DNA from: Phorcus lineatus
Taxonomy: Eukaryota > Mollusca > Gastropoda > Trochida > Trochidae
Assembly: GCA_921293015.1 (NCBI GenBank)
Contig: OV121081.1
Coordinates: 55,453,877-55,517,876, forward strand
DNA length: 64,000 nt
Direction: 5' to 3'
Below are positions 1 to 21,627 of this stretch, piece after piece; position 1 is the first letter of the stretch; each line of letters begins with the position of its first letter. Under the pieces are notes generated by a model. The model made no database searches. It worked only from the letters and a program-made list of their open reading frames with translations, and was not told the DNA's origin. A program made the translations under genes and the position numbers.

Positions 1-464
1 CCATAGTAATGCTAATTGGTCCTGAAGAGTGACAACATAAAGGTGTAATGTATGTAGCATTCCTCTATGAAAAACGCTCATTAACCTTTGTCTATTAATC
101 AGTGTAATTTATAAACTGATCTAAAGCAGGCTGAAGATTAATTTGAGTTGATAGGGTTTGATAAGTTATATAACTAGTATTGATGTTAATGGATTTTGGC
201 ACACATAAAGTGTGTTGTTTGATTTTCATTGAAACTAGTATTTGTCATCTTTGGATGAATATGTATATAATTAGTATTATTGGTGTTTTGGCATGTTTGA
301 AAACCAAATGAGATGAAAATCGGGTAGTGAAAATTTAAAAACTTACCATAGATAATACTTAATGTGCATGATTTTGTGAAAACTCAGTTTAACTAATAAC
401 AATCTAAACATTACATGATGGTTATAGTCAATAAAAAATTATCATTGACTGTGTGACTTTGAAT

Positions 465-1403
465 GTCAAAGGTAAAGGTCACGAGATATTGGTTATAATC
501 ATGTTTGTAAACCCTTTAATCAAACTTTTAACAAGAAAAAAGTATTGAGACCTTTTATTGATTTTAGCCACTGGAAATTCTATTGACATGTTCCTATTCA
601 AGGTCAAAGGTCATGTTCGTGGGTAATGTAATCAAAAAAAATCCTTGTTCACGCAATAACCTTTAAAGTGTTGGTGCCGGGAGGCTGTTATTGAAATAGA
701 ACAATTATGGAGAAGTACAAATTTGAAAAGGTTTTCACTAGATTTTGTCGAAGGTCAAGGTCACAAAGAGATGATGATTGAAGACTTAATTTATTCTACC
801 ATGAACACTTTTAATCATTTCATCATTGATATATACCAAATGGCTATGCTTGATTCTTGAAGCAGCGTATACGCTGGTCAATGCGAGACATGTGACCGGT
901 GTATGCCCGGATCAAGTTGAATCAAGTGTGTTGGCTTATGCACAGGAAGCAGTCATCATACCTCAGGGTAGCTTAGGAATACATTCCATCTATATGATAG
1001 AAATAACGTAAATATGAATTAAAATGTCACTATCAAATAATGCATAGTATTTGATAATCAAATATATTGAAAATTAAATTATTTTGATTTTATATTTAAA
1101 AACATAATGTAATAACAAAAATAAGTCATTTCAAACAAGCGCATCCGGCGTGCAACTCATGCATACGCCGGTTGTCAAAGTGATTCGCTGCTTTCGTCAA
1201 TTCCAGTACACGGAATAGTGCACCGGGTTACCAATCAAGCATAGCCCACAAAAAGTGACAATAGATCGTGGATTTGAATATCAAAGGTCACGTCACGAAA
1301 AAGGTGAAGTCAAATTTAGAAATCAGAAATGGCTTTTTGATACCTTAGTGAATATACCCCCCTGATAATTCTTTGGACATTTGAACATCAAGGTCAAAGT
1401 TCA
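465..1403 (+). promoter_or_regulatory. Cluster of nuclear-receptor-type AGGTCA half-sites
   Basis: Five motifs share one orientation: AAAGGTAAAGGTCA at 468-481, a perfect DR1 (AGGTCA-A-AGGTCA) at 601-613, a DR0 (AGGTCAAGGTCA) at 752-763, AAAGGTCA at 1283-1290, and a DR1-like AGGTCA-A-AGTTCA at 1391-1403. DR1 is the known binding arrangement for HNF4 and RXR-type receptors. The motifs may simply be carried by a decayed repeat, because similar flanking words (TTGAA-ATCAA) recur beside some of them. Function is not shown. Confidence 0.35.
841..1248. mobile_element. MITE-like element with terminal inverted repeats
   Basis: The left end TGGCTATGCTTGATT (841-855) is matched in inverse by AATCAAGCATAGCCCA (1233-1248). 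The arms stay loosely related further in: both carry a GCAGCG word and a CCGGYGTATGC word. The flanks show a possible 4-base duplication, CAAA (837-840 and 1249-1252). No transposase frame is present, so this would be a non-autonomous element of unassigned superfamily. A related right end occurs in an SRRT intron near 62105-62193. Confidence 0.5.
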
Positions 1404-3081
1404 AATGAACATATTCTAAAATCATTGAAAAAACACTTATAAACTTGTGTATGAACACCCTAATGAAGTCATGAAATCCAGAGTCGCAAGTGCAAGTTCG
1501 TGACTTCAATGCTCAATTGTCTTTTATTGTATATTCAGAAAAAATGCAATTTTATTGTGACTGTTTCAGGGCTTCTTTGCTTTCGCAGTCTCCATTAAAA
1601 GCTCATAGTTTCATGATAGTGTTCTATCAGGAAGACCCCTAGTGCAAAGCTTGACTCAGTTCTAGTGTTCTCAAAGCATATCCAGATGACCGAGACTTTA
1701 ACTCCATCCAAGCACTCTCCATTTCTAGTCTGGGAATTCTATCAAAAGAGAAGCATATATGATTTTATTACTTGGCTACCTGTGTGGGGTAAAAATGCTA
1801 CACATGCTTTTGGTAGCATATCCCGGGTTTCGGTAAGCTTATCCAAATGTATTTCAAGTTCTCTGGGGGAAAAGAAAAGTTTGCATGTACAGACGCACTT
1901 TACTTAATCATTCCTTCTCTGATAAGCTTTCACTTTTGATGTCATTTTTGGCGTCAATTCCGTGTCAAGTTCATGTGGACACAAGATCTCCACAGGATTC
2001 AAGAAAAGGAACGAATCAACAAGTAAATTTCAACGAGATTGGGAAATTCTGAGGTTGATTCAATCTGGCAATTATCAATTATCTGCTTCAGTTACATGTA
2101 TATGTTAAGATAATTGCACAGGATTGTGTCGATCTAAATGGATGTCGTGAGCTGAACAGGATTCCATATAAGTTAAAAATAGATCAATGGTTAGATTATT
2201 CTGATGAACTAATGTGAACTAAGCATCCTTGAGCAAACCCATGAAGCTGTACTGAATGACGAATCGGAGGTTAAATGCCTAAAATTAGTGAAATAAATCC
2301 TTGACCAGGGAGTCATCAATGCTTATGGTTTTGTTGAGAGGATACAAGTGTATAGTTTGTTCATAAAAATCAACACATTATTTTGTGAAATGTTTATTTA
2401 CAGATGAATGGAGAAAATCAAACATTTTTATTAGAATTTTCATAAGAATGATTTGTTGGGAGTATTCACAAGTATTTACAATCCTTAATGAACTTGTAGT
2501 TGCAGGACATGATCACTACTAGTTTCAAACCAATACAGTTTCTGTACAAATTTACAAAGAGCACTCTCATTTGGGGGAACAAACTAAACATTAGTTTAGA
2601 TATCTTTACCCGCAACCTTCCAAATACAGGTCCAAATTTTACAAAGAGCACAATCTTACAGGGGGAGGGTATGGAACGGAGTCCCATAACACCAGTCATA
2701 ATGCATGCACATAGATATAAAGATATCATTTCAAAGATCCTACACATTTTTCCATGGAATCAAAATACATTTGACTTTCAAACAAATTTTACAAATCATG
2801 GTTTGCATAATACCAACTTCAGGAAAGAAACAAAGGTATTGAAGACACAAGTCTTATATTCCACTAATACATCCAAATTGCATTTGATTTTCAAGAAAGT
2901 TTTGCACAAATCATTGTTTATAATACACTAGCATTTTCACGAAGAATGTTAGAAGTTATACACAAGTCTTAATTCCCATTAAAACATCAGATCTGACAAT
3001 ATCATTTGGAAATAGTTCAGCTATTTTCAGGCAGCCTCATCTCAAGACAAAGCTTAGCAAGTTTACTTCTTGACCAGAGGA

Positions 3082-13267
<10,186 letters not shown>

Positions 13268-13323
13268 AGTTTCAAGCTAGATGAAGGCAAGTGTGGATCA
13301 GTCAATGCTCGACAATAACAAAG

Positions 13324-13379
13324 CCAATTCCCGCCAAATGACACCATGCAGGAATTTCGCGCGGTTTTCATCACGTGAT
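13324..13379. promoter_or_regulatory. MCM3 proximal promoter with E2F-like sites, CCAAT and E-box
   Basis: Within about 110 bases upstream of the MCM3 ATG (13267) lie: CCAAT at 13324-13328; TTCCCGCCAAA at 13328-13338, whose minus-strand reading TTTGGCGGGAA is a consensus E2F site; TTTCGCGC at 13355-13362, a second E2F-type site; and the palindrome ATCACGTGAT at 13370-13379, an E-box. MCM genes are classical E2F targets in vertebrates and flies, so this layout fits S-phase control. The transcription start was not located. Confidence 0.65.
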
Positions 13380-15719
13380 ATGTAAACAACTTACTTCACT
13401 GACGACAAATATTGTTGCCCCCTTCATATATCACCGTCTGACGACGTTCGGCTACTAATGTACATTTTAAAGTAAAAATAACTAGAATTTTTTTTCTTGG
13501 CAGAAATTGTGAACCCAACATCTTCTTGGTCAACCCATGTAAAGTTGCATCTGTTCGAGCACTAATAGTCTTTTTAGGTGTTCTGAAAAAAATAAAGCAC
13601 TAGGAGACTTGATTCTAGCATCTGATTTTAGAATATTTCTTGTGAAAATTGGTCCATTTCTATTCTATAATAATTTACCTAGAAATACATTTTAATTAAA
13701 GTGTTTTTGTTGTAATCCAGAATATTGCAATGTTTATGTACCAAGCATTTAAAAATCATCAACGATACTATCAAATTGACTTCGCTCTCACAAAAAGACA
13801 TGAGAAAGAAAAGAACTTAAATACATAATGAAAACATTAAGGAAAATTTTGAATGAAGTTAATTGTCTTAAGTTAATTCTTGTTTTTTCCCTTGTTGGCT
13901 CTTGCTGTGTTTCCCCAAAAGATAACAGCGTTAAAATAGTTTGACATCGCATGTTTATTACGTTCAACACTTTCAACACCTAACTTTCACCTTACTCCGC
14001 AAAAGAGAATTATTTCAGGTTATACATATATGTCTCTGAAAAAGGACGCCAATAACTATATATATCTACGTTAGAGATGTCCATGATCCACAACTGAAGA
14101 AGATATATTAATACACTTGATTCAAATTTAAAGCACAGATGTAAAAAAAATTAATTGTTTTTGCAATAGAAACATTACTCGTACGTGATATTTGCATTTG
14201 ACTTAACGTTGTTATTCCTCGATTGTGATAATTCTGAGATTTTACAAGTGCTTTCGCTCTAAATTAAAAATACGTGTTGATATACTTGACAGTCACCCTA
14301 ACATATATTAGCCTAATGTGCAACTTTCAATTTGAATTTTAAATATGAAAGTAACCTTCAAGGCTGCACGAGTGTCTCGAAAAAAAATCGTATGTACGTA
14401 AATCTGCTCGAGCTTACATATTGCTGCAATTGTCATTACATATTTGTTGACCATTCTGTAATCAGTATTAAAAGACGGCCGAACTCACAACCAAGTAGTT
14501 TACTCTGCAGAGTAAGCATTTTCCTTTTTCAAACTACAAGGGTAAGCATATCGGGTTTCACATTTTGTGCCAATATCCATTATAATCCCCGCTCTTCCTC
14601 TGTAAATACTAATAACTAAGAACTGGTATCGTGAATATTGTTTAATGGACAATAATCTCTATTTCTAGTTAAATATGAGACTCTTTCTTTATTTACATAA
14701 TTCATGATAAAAAAAAAAGAAAACATTGAATTTTATTATCATCAAAATTTACTTTTAAAATGAAATGATTAGCTGTCATGAAATTATACTGAAGTTTCAA
14801 TGATTTACATTGTGTAGGAGTCGCAGTGCGGGAATCTTCATCGGAGTTTTGATTTGCTTTTTATTTTCAAAGTTTATCTCTTCTGATATTTAATATTTTT
14901 AGACAATATTGCAAAAACAATTTTTTTCAAAAGGAGACCAAAATGGAATATGGATATATTTCCAATGCATGTTTTCTACGTTTTGTGAGTTACAATTTTA
15001 AAAAATTGGCTTAGAGTGTATGATTGTACTTCAGATGCTATTATGTGTTTATCAAATAAAAGACACAAGTGGGTTTGCTTTCTCTGTTTTATAACATCAT
15101 CGGCAACGCCTAATTTTTCCTCTCGATAAAACTGAAAACAACTTTTTCATTTCGAAATGTGAATTCTATTTGTTTCAACTATAGACCCATAAAAAGAAAA
15201 AATTTAAAACGACTGAATTTAAAAAAAGAATGTCGATTGCATGCATCAGTTATGAAAGTACCATTAATGCGAAAACACAAGAACACAGATAGTTTAGATA
15301 TATAAAACCACCAAAAAAAATGTTGTAATGTCCCATAAAAATATCAGGCCAGTGACAGGGGGATAAGGCCCGTGACGGGTATAGCGAACCATCAATTTGT
15401 CGTTTCATGTCGCTATCTAGTTTGATAAGTTGATGAGAAAATACTAAAGGTATTCGTGACGTCAAATAGCACAATGCACAGCATGAATAATTGTTCATAC
15501 ATCCGTAAGGATATTAATGACAATACTAATTTTAAAAAATACCAAATAAAAGGATAAGTAAAAGTACAATATGTATAATTATCTGTATTGAAAATAAGGA
15601 TTATTTGAAGTTGAACATTACGTTTTTTAAAGTGTCATGGCTGCACCCATGCAAGACAACATGACATACTGAACTTTCAAAGAGTTAAGTGTGTCAGTCA
15701 CTTTAAAACAAATTTTGGG
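13380..15719. other. Intergenic region between divergent MCM3 and TSEN34
   Basis: AT-rich sequence of about 2.3 kb. I see no conserved coding exon, RNA gene or bounded transposon here; open frames are short and unlike known families. The TSEN34 promoter should lie near its right end, but I recognise no clear core element. Confidence 0.5.
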
Positions 15720-18700
15720 ATGGAAAATAAAATCAATTTAGAATATGTTCATGGCCGCGTGCTTGTGTGGAATGCTGAAGGTAAACTTAAATCAAATGTG
15801 TTATATTTTGAAATATCAAAGGGAGACAATCACCTCATGAAGTAGACTTTAATTGTGACAATGATTGGTTGAAAAAGATATCATTAGTCACCATATGGTA
15901 ACTTACTGACTAAAACAATGGTCGAATCAATCATGTTCCGAAGTAAAAAAGAATTTTTTGCAAGAGCTCTGAACAAGATTGTATAAAGACATATAAATTC
16001 TAACAAAAAATCTAGGTTATAAGTTTTCCATTCAAATTTTTTATGAATAGCATGACAATATACATCATATATCTTGGCATCAATTAATGTTTAGTCATAA
16101 TTTTGACATATGATTTTTTTTAAAGAAATGTACGTGCACTTCCAAAATGCCTGTGACGTCAAAGTCTATTTCTAATATGTTAAGTGAAAATGTCTGTTTT
16201 TTGAGTTAATCAAGGATTTATAAAGTCAATCATAAGTCCTTGGTTTAGTCAAGAGCAGCTTATGCCATGACAATCTGTGATAAAACTTTTATTGCTGGTA
16301 TGGCTTTGTTATACAAGATACCACATGTTTTACAAGCTGGAAATTATTTTGGGGCACCAAAATAAAAATTAAGAGTTTTGATTTATTAATAAGAATTGAT
16401 CAAGACTCTTGTACAATTGAAAAAACATTTCTATGAGACTCCCTTAAAATTGTGCTGGTGGAATAAATGCACTGCTTCACAAATGAAAAATCTGGTCCCA
16501 CCCATATTCACAACTGTGAGGATTGGGGGTATTTACAACATACACAATGACAAATATAGGTTTGTAGTGCTTAGTAGGCCTTTTAAATAAATGCATGTAA
16601 ATGGGACACAGATTTTTCGATTTCCTAAATTTTGTGGATGTTTTTTTAATGACAATTGAAAATAATAAAATATCATTATTATGGCATTTCAGAGATAATA
16701 TATATAACTTTAAAAAGGCGGTTGAAATTAAATCAAGTCATGTGGTATTTCTGCTCTTTTAAGCCACTTACAAAATTCATGAAACGTACGCTGTGTCAAT
16801 TTAAATAAACATGCCCCAAATTGGATTACTCAAAAGGTATTTGTTGTGTTGTTAGATGCTCGAACTCTACGAGAGGAATACCGGATTGTTGGTACCCTTG
16901 TAGGGTGCTTACCTCGTGCACCTCGGCAAAACGTGCATCTTGGCCTCCCCTTACAGCTCATGCCAGAAGAAACACAGCTGCTACTTACAAAAGGTTTATT
17001 TGCTATGAGATTCATGCGATTCTATTACATTGCATATGTGGACAAGAACAATAAATTATTTTACAAAGTTTCGACATAAGTTTTCTATGTACCAACATTA
17101 ATTTTAGTGACCTTAAAGAGCCACTCCGTGATTTTCATAACATATTATTTACCTTTGATACGAACCTAAATGTCATGTGGTGATATAAAATCAAAACATC
17201 TTAACTTTTCATGTCCAAAAGACATATATATGACAAATACTGGTTTTCCATGAAAATCTAAAAACAGCCTTATAAATGCACAGAGATGTAGATAACCTAA
17301 CTAATGCTATCAACTCCTAACTGCCCTCCTGGCTGTTTTAGATAAGTTTCCAAAATAACTTTCAACTATTTGAGGCGCGCCGCTGTCAGGTTACATTCAT
17401 ATTGTCACTGTAAAAAACCAACAAGCTTTAGAATGTGTCTTTTGGTAACAGTCGATACTTCGCAATCAAATGACAGCATTGATTAAGGTTGGCACATATG
17501 ACTCCAACAACTCACGGAGTGGCTCTTGAACCTTCCATGAAAAAAAACATTAATGAAGAAATTATATGGATAATATCAAATTTGTACTTTCATAAATACA
17601 TCAGAAAGAAAGAGATGAGTAAATTGACAGAATATATTGTGTGGCTATCTTTAAAAACTTTGAAGCTATTTTAGGTTATGCAGAGTTGGTTACAAGCAAA
17701 AACCTCACGGAAAAAGATGAGACGAAGCTGGAAACGTTCCAAAAGATGCGATTAGAAAACTACGAGGGACAGGTATGTACAGCACTTTTAATTTCAATTA
17801 AAATAAAAAATGTTACCCGTAATAGTATGATAATATTTTAATATTCTATTGAAAGGAATTCTCCCTCAAACCACGAGTGTGCTTTGTCCTGGTTAACAAG
17901 AGCATTTGTGGGGACATTAGGTTGGACATTTCCATGAGCACAGGTTTCTTTTAGGATTCCCAAAGGAAATTATAAACTTTAAAAAAGAAAGTAATGATTT
18001 CTTTTATAGCTTGCTTTGTCATTCTGTTCATAAGAAAAATGTCTGTCGCTAGACACTTTAAAGGTATATGATGGGTGGCAAGTGTGTTATAAAAATAGGC
18101 CATTGATTGTATCTAAAACATATTTTATATAAGACATTGTATTATTTCAATGTAAAAAAGTATTATTGTTCATAAGCCCAAGTCATAGGAGTTGAAAATA
18201 CAAGACATAACACTTAGACATGAGTATGTAATGGTTGATTACTTCATTCGAGATGACAAATTTGCCGATGAGAAAGTCATTCTTAAAGGCACTAATGCAC
18301 GCTTTTACGGTTTAAATTGGCTATTTCAAGGTTTAAGAGGACTTATGCATTCACTTAAGCTTTCTATCGATGCAATGAAATACTTAAAATTCTTTACAAT
18401 TGACCTGCAATCAACAATGAAAAAATTTAGACAGCTGCTATCGGCTTGGACATATAACAAATCTAAGGTTAGCTCTGCACAAAACGGATAAATTATAGAC
18501 AGTTGAAAGCGGCTGAACTATTATTATGTGCAGCTGTTGAATTTACCTAAACTCTGAACTGAGAACAAATAATGAATTATGTTTTATGAAAGCAATGTTG
18601 TAAATAAACCGATTTAATAACACAGCATTACCATTGCTATTAGATTGACCAAAGCCGCTGCCGTTTCCGCTTTTTTGGTTATGAGCAAAATCTTAATATT

Positions 18701-21627
18701 TCCGATATCGTAATTCATGCGGATTTATTGTAACGTAACATTAAATACTTCCGGTCTTTAAAAATCAACTTTACTACCTGAATCCGTAACAATTTGTTAA
18801 ATAACTTACGAGGTAGATTACTTGAGTGAGGATCTTGAATAATATCGAGAGATATACAGTATCTGTGCATTCGTTGTGTTAAAGAAATATTGGTGTGCAC
18901 TAGTGCGTTTAAGCTTATTATACTGCAACATAAAAAGTAGTGGAATATGGAACTTTCAGCCTGTTTTCCTGTCTCTCTATCCATCCCAGCTTTCTTGAAC
19001 AACGTATATCTACATCAACAAAATATAGTCAGACTGTCCTCTCTCTCACTTGGATGATCTTCACATTTGAGAAAACACCTTGTTTTAAGGAGTGTAAATT
19101 AGGCATTGAGGTGAATATATTGAAAGACTTTAAAAAGTAAGGAGGCTTTGTGTACATATGACAAACATTATCTGCTTGGTTAGATAAACTCTATTTTTAT
19201 GACGACATAACTACAAATATGTACAGTAAAAGCACCTTTTTATTTCTCTGCAGATTGAGTTGTTCAAGCAGGACCGCAAGAGAGAGATTTACCGTAACAT
19301 GAGTAAGATTCAGGAGGGTAAGAGAGCGAAGAGACGGAAGTTGATGGAGGAGCGGAAATTGGCAGGAGAAGAGGTATCGGAGGAAGAGGACTCAGGGGGA
19401 GAGTTTGATGTTGAAAACATCCACATTCCTCCGGTCAGTCAGGAAAACTCAATGGTGCAGATCTTCACAGGTGAGGAGGAGTGAGTTATTGTGAGTCAAT
19501 TGGAGATATTTCAACCATTAGCGGCATCGGTGAGGAGGAGCAATCACCTGAACACATCGCAAGCTAGTTATTTGTGCAATGCTACACTGAATTTCAGTGC
19601 AGGACCACCCATGGTTCATTAGCTCATGCTGATAGTGTTGCGGGCTTTCTCCGTGCAATGATTTTAGCAACTGTGGTAAAAGCGAAAAACTCTTGAAAAT
19701 GGCGTTAACCCAATTCATCTGACCTCCCTGGAAGCTAGCTGCTATAACTGTTACCATCATCTCATTTCGCTTTTCACTCGCAAAATCATTTGATTAAAGC
19801 AAACACTTTTCTCCTTTTTAAAAACAATGAACTACATGTATAAATGATTAATCGAGATCAAGGGGTTTACCTCCCGAGTGCCTGGCCATGGTGCATCACA
19901 AAACAACCATAGACTCAATCTACTAGAAGTTGTTACCCATAAGAATTGCCTTGTATTATCACACCAACTTTTAAATAGGTTTGAAGAATTACATGTATAA
20001 AGCATAGTTTGACAAAAAAGTTTTACACAAATCAGATATTTTAACCCCTGAATAACTGAACATGTTTTGGTCTATTCTAACAGAGAGCCCATGGCAAGAC
20101 ACCAGACAGGCAGCGGGACACCTGTGGACATTCCCAGAGTCAGAACGGGACAGACTTCGATGTCAGGTGTTTGCTCACCTGTGGGAGCAGGGGTACTTCA
20201 TGACTGGAGGGGGCAAGTTTGGGGGAGATTTTCTGGTGTATCCAGGTATGTTAATGTATCTTGATTCTATCAATTAAGAGCTGATTTGGCAGAAATATCA
20301 AATGTAAAACGTATTGTGATTGGTCAAATTCTGTCATGTCATTTGGTCTGAATACTACAGTTACACTGAATGGTTTACAAATATCACATGTCGTATTCAG
20401 CCCGGCATGCTTTATTGATCGCTTGAGTCGACAATGTGTAGTGCTGACCTTATCGCAGCGAAGTTTGAGCTGGTTGGCTTTTGAATTGATTAGATAACGT
20501 TTAAACCAAATTCACCCATCTTGTTTTTGAAAGTTCCCGTGATTAAATCAAATGATGAACAAAAAGAGGAGACACGATGTGAATTTGAAAGTGAAACTGT
20601 TCCTGTAAATCACAAAGTTGATGGCTAAAACGATAGTTAAAATGAAGTTTCAAAATGATAATGACATCAGTACTAGTGTTATCTAACATGGAAGTGTAAA
20701 GTCATTCACAAATTTTACCAGGGTTGGTTGGATGAGTTTCAGTGGTTGAGATACGATAGTGAAATGGGGATCATGTCGTGCGAGCTTTGTATAGAATGTA
20801 ATTGTTACCCAAATGTTACCCATGTTTTAGTAGATGGTGGGTTGCATGATCCATGTAAGGAAATGCTAGATGCAACTCTGCAAATCCAGCAAACATGACC
20901 CCTATGGAGTCGTACTCAGGTCCTATAGGCAGTGGTGTATGAGTGTTAGCTTTAACCTGATTTCAGTGAGATTGACCATTGTAAACTTCATCTGAGAATA
21001 ATCAAAATAGAGAATACTAAATGTCGTCCCGTTATAATAACATATTTATGAAACGAGTGTGTGGTTTGGTATTGAACGAGCAAAAGCGAGCTAGATACCG
21101 ATACCATTCACAAGTTTCATAAAAATGTAATTATACGGGACTGAGTTTAGTATTATTACTTGCTAAATTAAATCAAAGAAAAAGCATGAAAATCGCCAAG
21201 ATTACCATTGTTGCCTTGCCTTTAACACTATGATGTCATGCTTAATGATTTTGATGTCAATGTTTTATAACATTGTACATTTATTAAACGGCGGTATCTT
21301 CAACGGGGGAGTAATAATGAGTTAAAAATAACTTGCATTTTGTGATGGAACAAGTTGCCATCTCTCTTTGATTAAACAGCATGTCACCATTCTCTTTTCA
21401 TTCATTTATTCTAAAATGTATGTTAATATACTTCGACAGGAGACCCTTCTCGATTCCACTCCTTCTACATTGCTATCTGCAAGCCAAGTGGTGAGCGGAT
21501 GACAGCGCTGGACATCATCTCAATGGGCAGACTTGGTTCAAATGTAAAGAAGACAGTTCTCCTGTGCTCAGTGGACAGACAGGATCAAGTTGTGTGTTCT
21601 TCTCTCCAGTGGACTGGCATCAGCTGA
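15720..21627 (+). CDS. TSEN34: tRNA-splicing endonuclease subunit Sen34 (6 exons, 287 aa)
   Basis: TSEN34 is a catalytic subunit of the tetrameric TSEN complex that cuts pre-tRNA introns; it is responsible for the 3' splice site. Exons: 15720-15780, 16856-16993, 17675-17772, 19254-19470, 20084-20245, 21440-21627, together 864 nt including the stop (human protein 310 aa). Seen: N-terminal domain with GRVLVWNAEDARTLREEYRI and PRQNVHLGLPLQLMPEE; a charged linker rich in K/R then D/E (exon 4); and a C-terminal endonuclease fold with HLWEQGYFMTGGGKFGGDFL. The catalytic triad of the family is visible as Tyr224 (VYPG), His232 (RFHSF) and Lys263 (NVKKT). The start in exon 1 was chosen because it supplies the expected N-terminus and the G that completes the first codon of exon 2. 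A TTAA-type MITE lies in intron 2, a SINE fragment in intron 4 and a foldback element in intron 5. A candidate AATAAA is at 22981-22986. Confidence 0.95.
17117..17526. mobile_element. TTAA-type (piggyBac-like) MITE, copy 1
   Basis: It lies in TSEN34 intron 2. The left end AGAGCCACTCCGTGA is matched inversely by TCACGGAGTGGCTCT at the right end. The left flank is TTAA (17113-17116); the right flank is TGAA (17527-17530), a one-base change from TTAA. The sequence aligns along its length with the copy at 41290-41759. TTAA duplication is the hallmark of piggyBac-type transposition. No transposase is encoded. Confidence 0.85.
19577..19728 (+). repeat. SINE body fragment in TSEN34 intron 4
   Basis: The sequence matches the body of the SINE at 5000-5313, in plus orientation. 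Shared words include AATTTCAGTGCAG, ACCACCCATGGTTC, TGTTGCGGGCTTTCTCC and GAAAATGGCGTTAA in related form. The tRNA head is missing and there is an internal deletion after ACCACCCATGGTTC. This is an old 5'-truncated or rearranged copy. Confidence 0.75.
21013..21154. mobile_element. Foldback element in TSEN34 intron 5
   Basis: Two arms of about 58 bp are imperfect inverse copies: the left arm begins AATACTAAATGTCGTCCCGT and the right arm ends ACGGGACTGAGTTTAGTATT. Both include a TTTATGAAAC word. A short centre (GAACGAGCAAAAGCGAGC) separates them. The outer TA dinucleotides would fit a Tc1/mariner-type TA duplication with CTAAA ends, but that is inference. Confidence 0.6.

Larger units (their letters stand above)
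1..3081. other. Intergenic region and MCM3 3' flank
   Basis: No gene is supported here. The left 1.4 kb holds five same-orientation AGGTCA-type motifs and a MITE-like element at 841-1248 (separate entries). The right part lies downstream of the minus-strand MCM3 stop codon and probably contains its 3' UTR; a minus-strand AATAAA lies at 2393-2398, about 690 bases beyond the stop. Open frames of 80-143 codons in this stretch show no family resemblance and look like chance. Confidence 0.6.

Noticed and set aside
2500..2931. 143-codon plus-strand frame, with a 93-codon antisense frame
   Set aside because: It lies in the MCM3 3' flank, has no family resemblance, and its composition is that of AT-rich noncoding DNA with short repeated words such as TTTACAAAGAGCAC.
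16821..17079. Longer reading of TSEN34 exon 2 as an independent single-exon gene
   Set aside because: There is no in-frame ATG upstream before a stop. A splice acceptor before GATGCTCG-type sequence and exon 1 at 15720-15780 give the proper N-terminus.
18192..18491. 99-codon frame in TSEN34 intron 3
   Set aside because: No recognisable domain, no sign of splicing into TSEN34 (exons 3 and 4 join in frame without it), and it is embedded in AT-rich intron.
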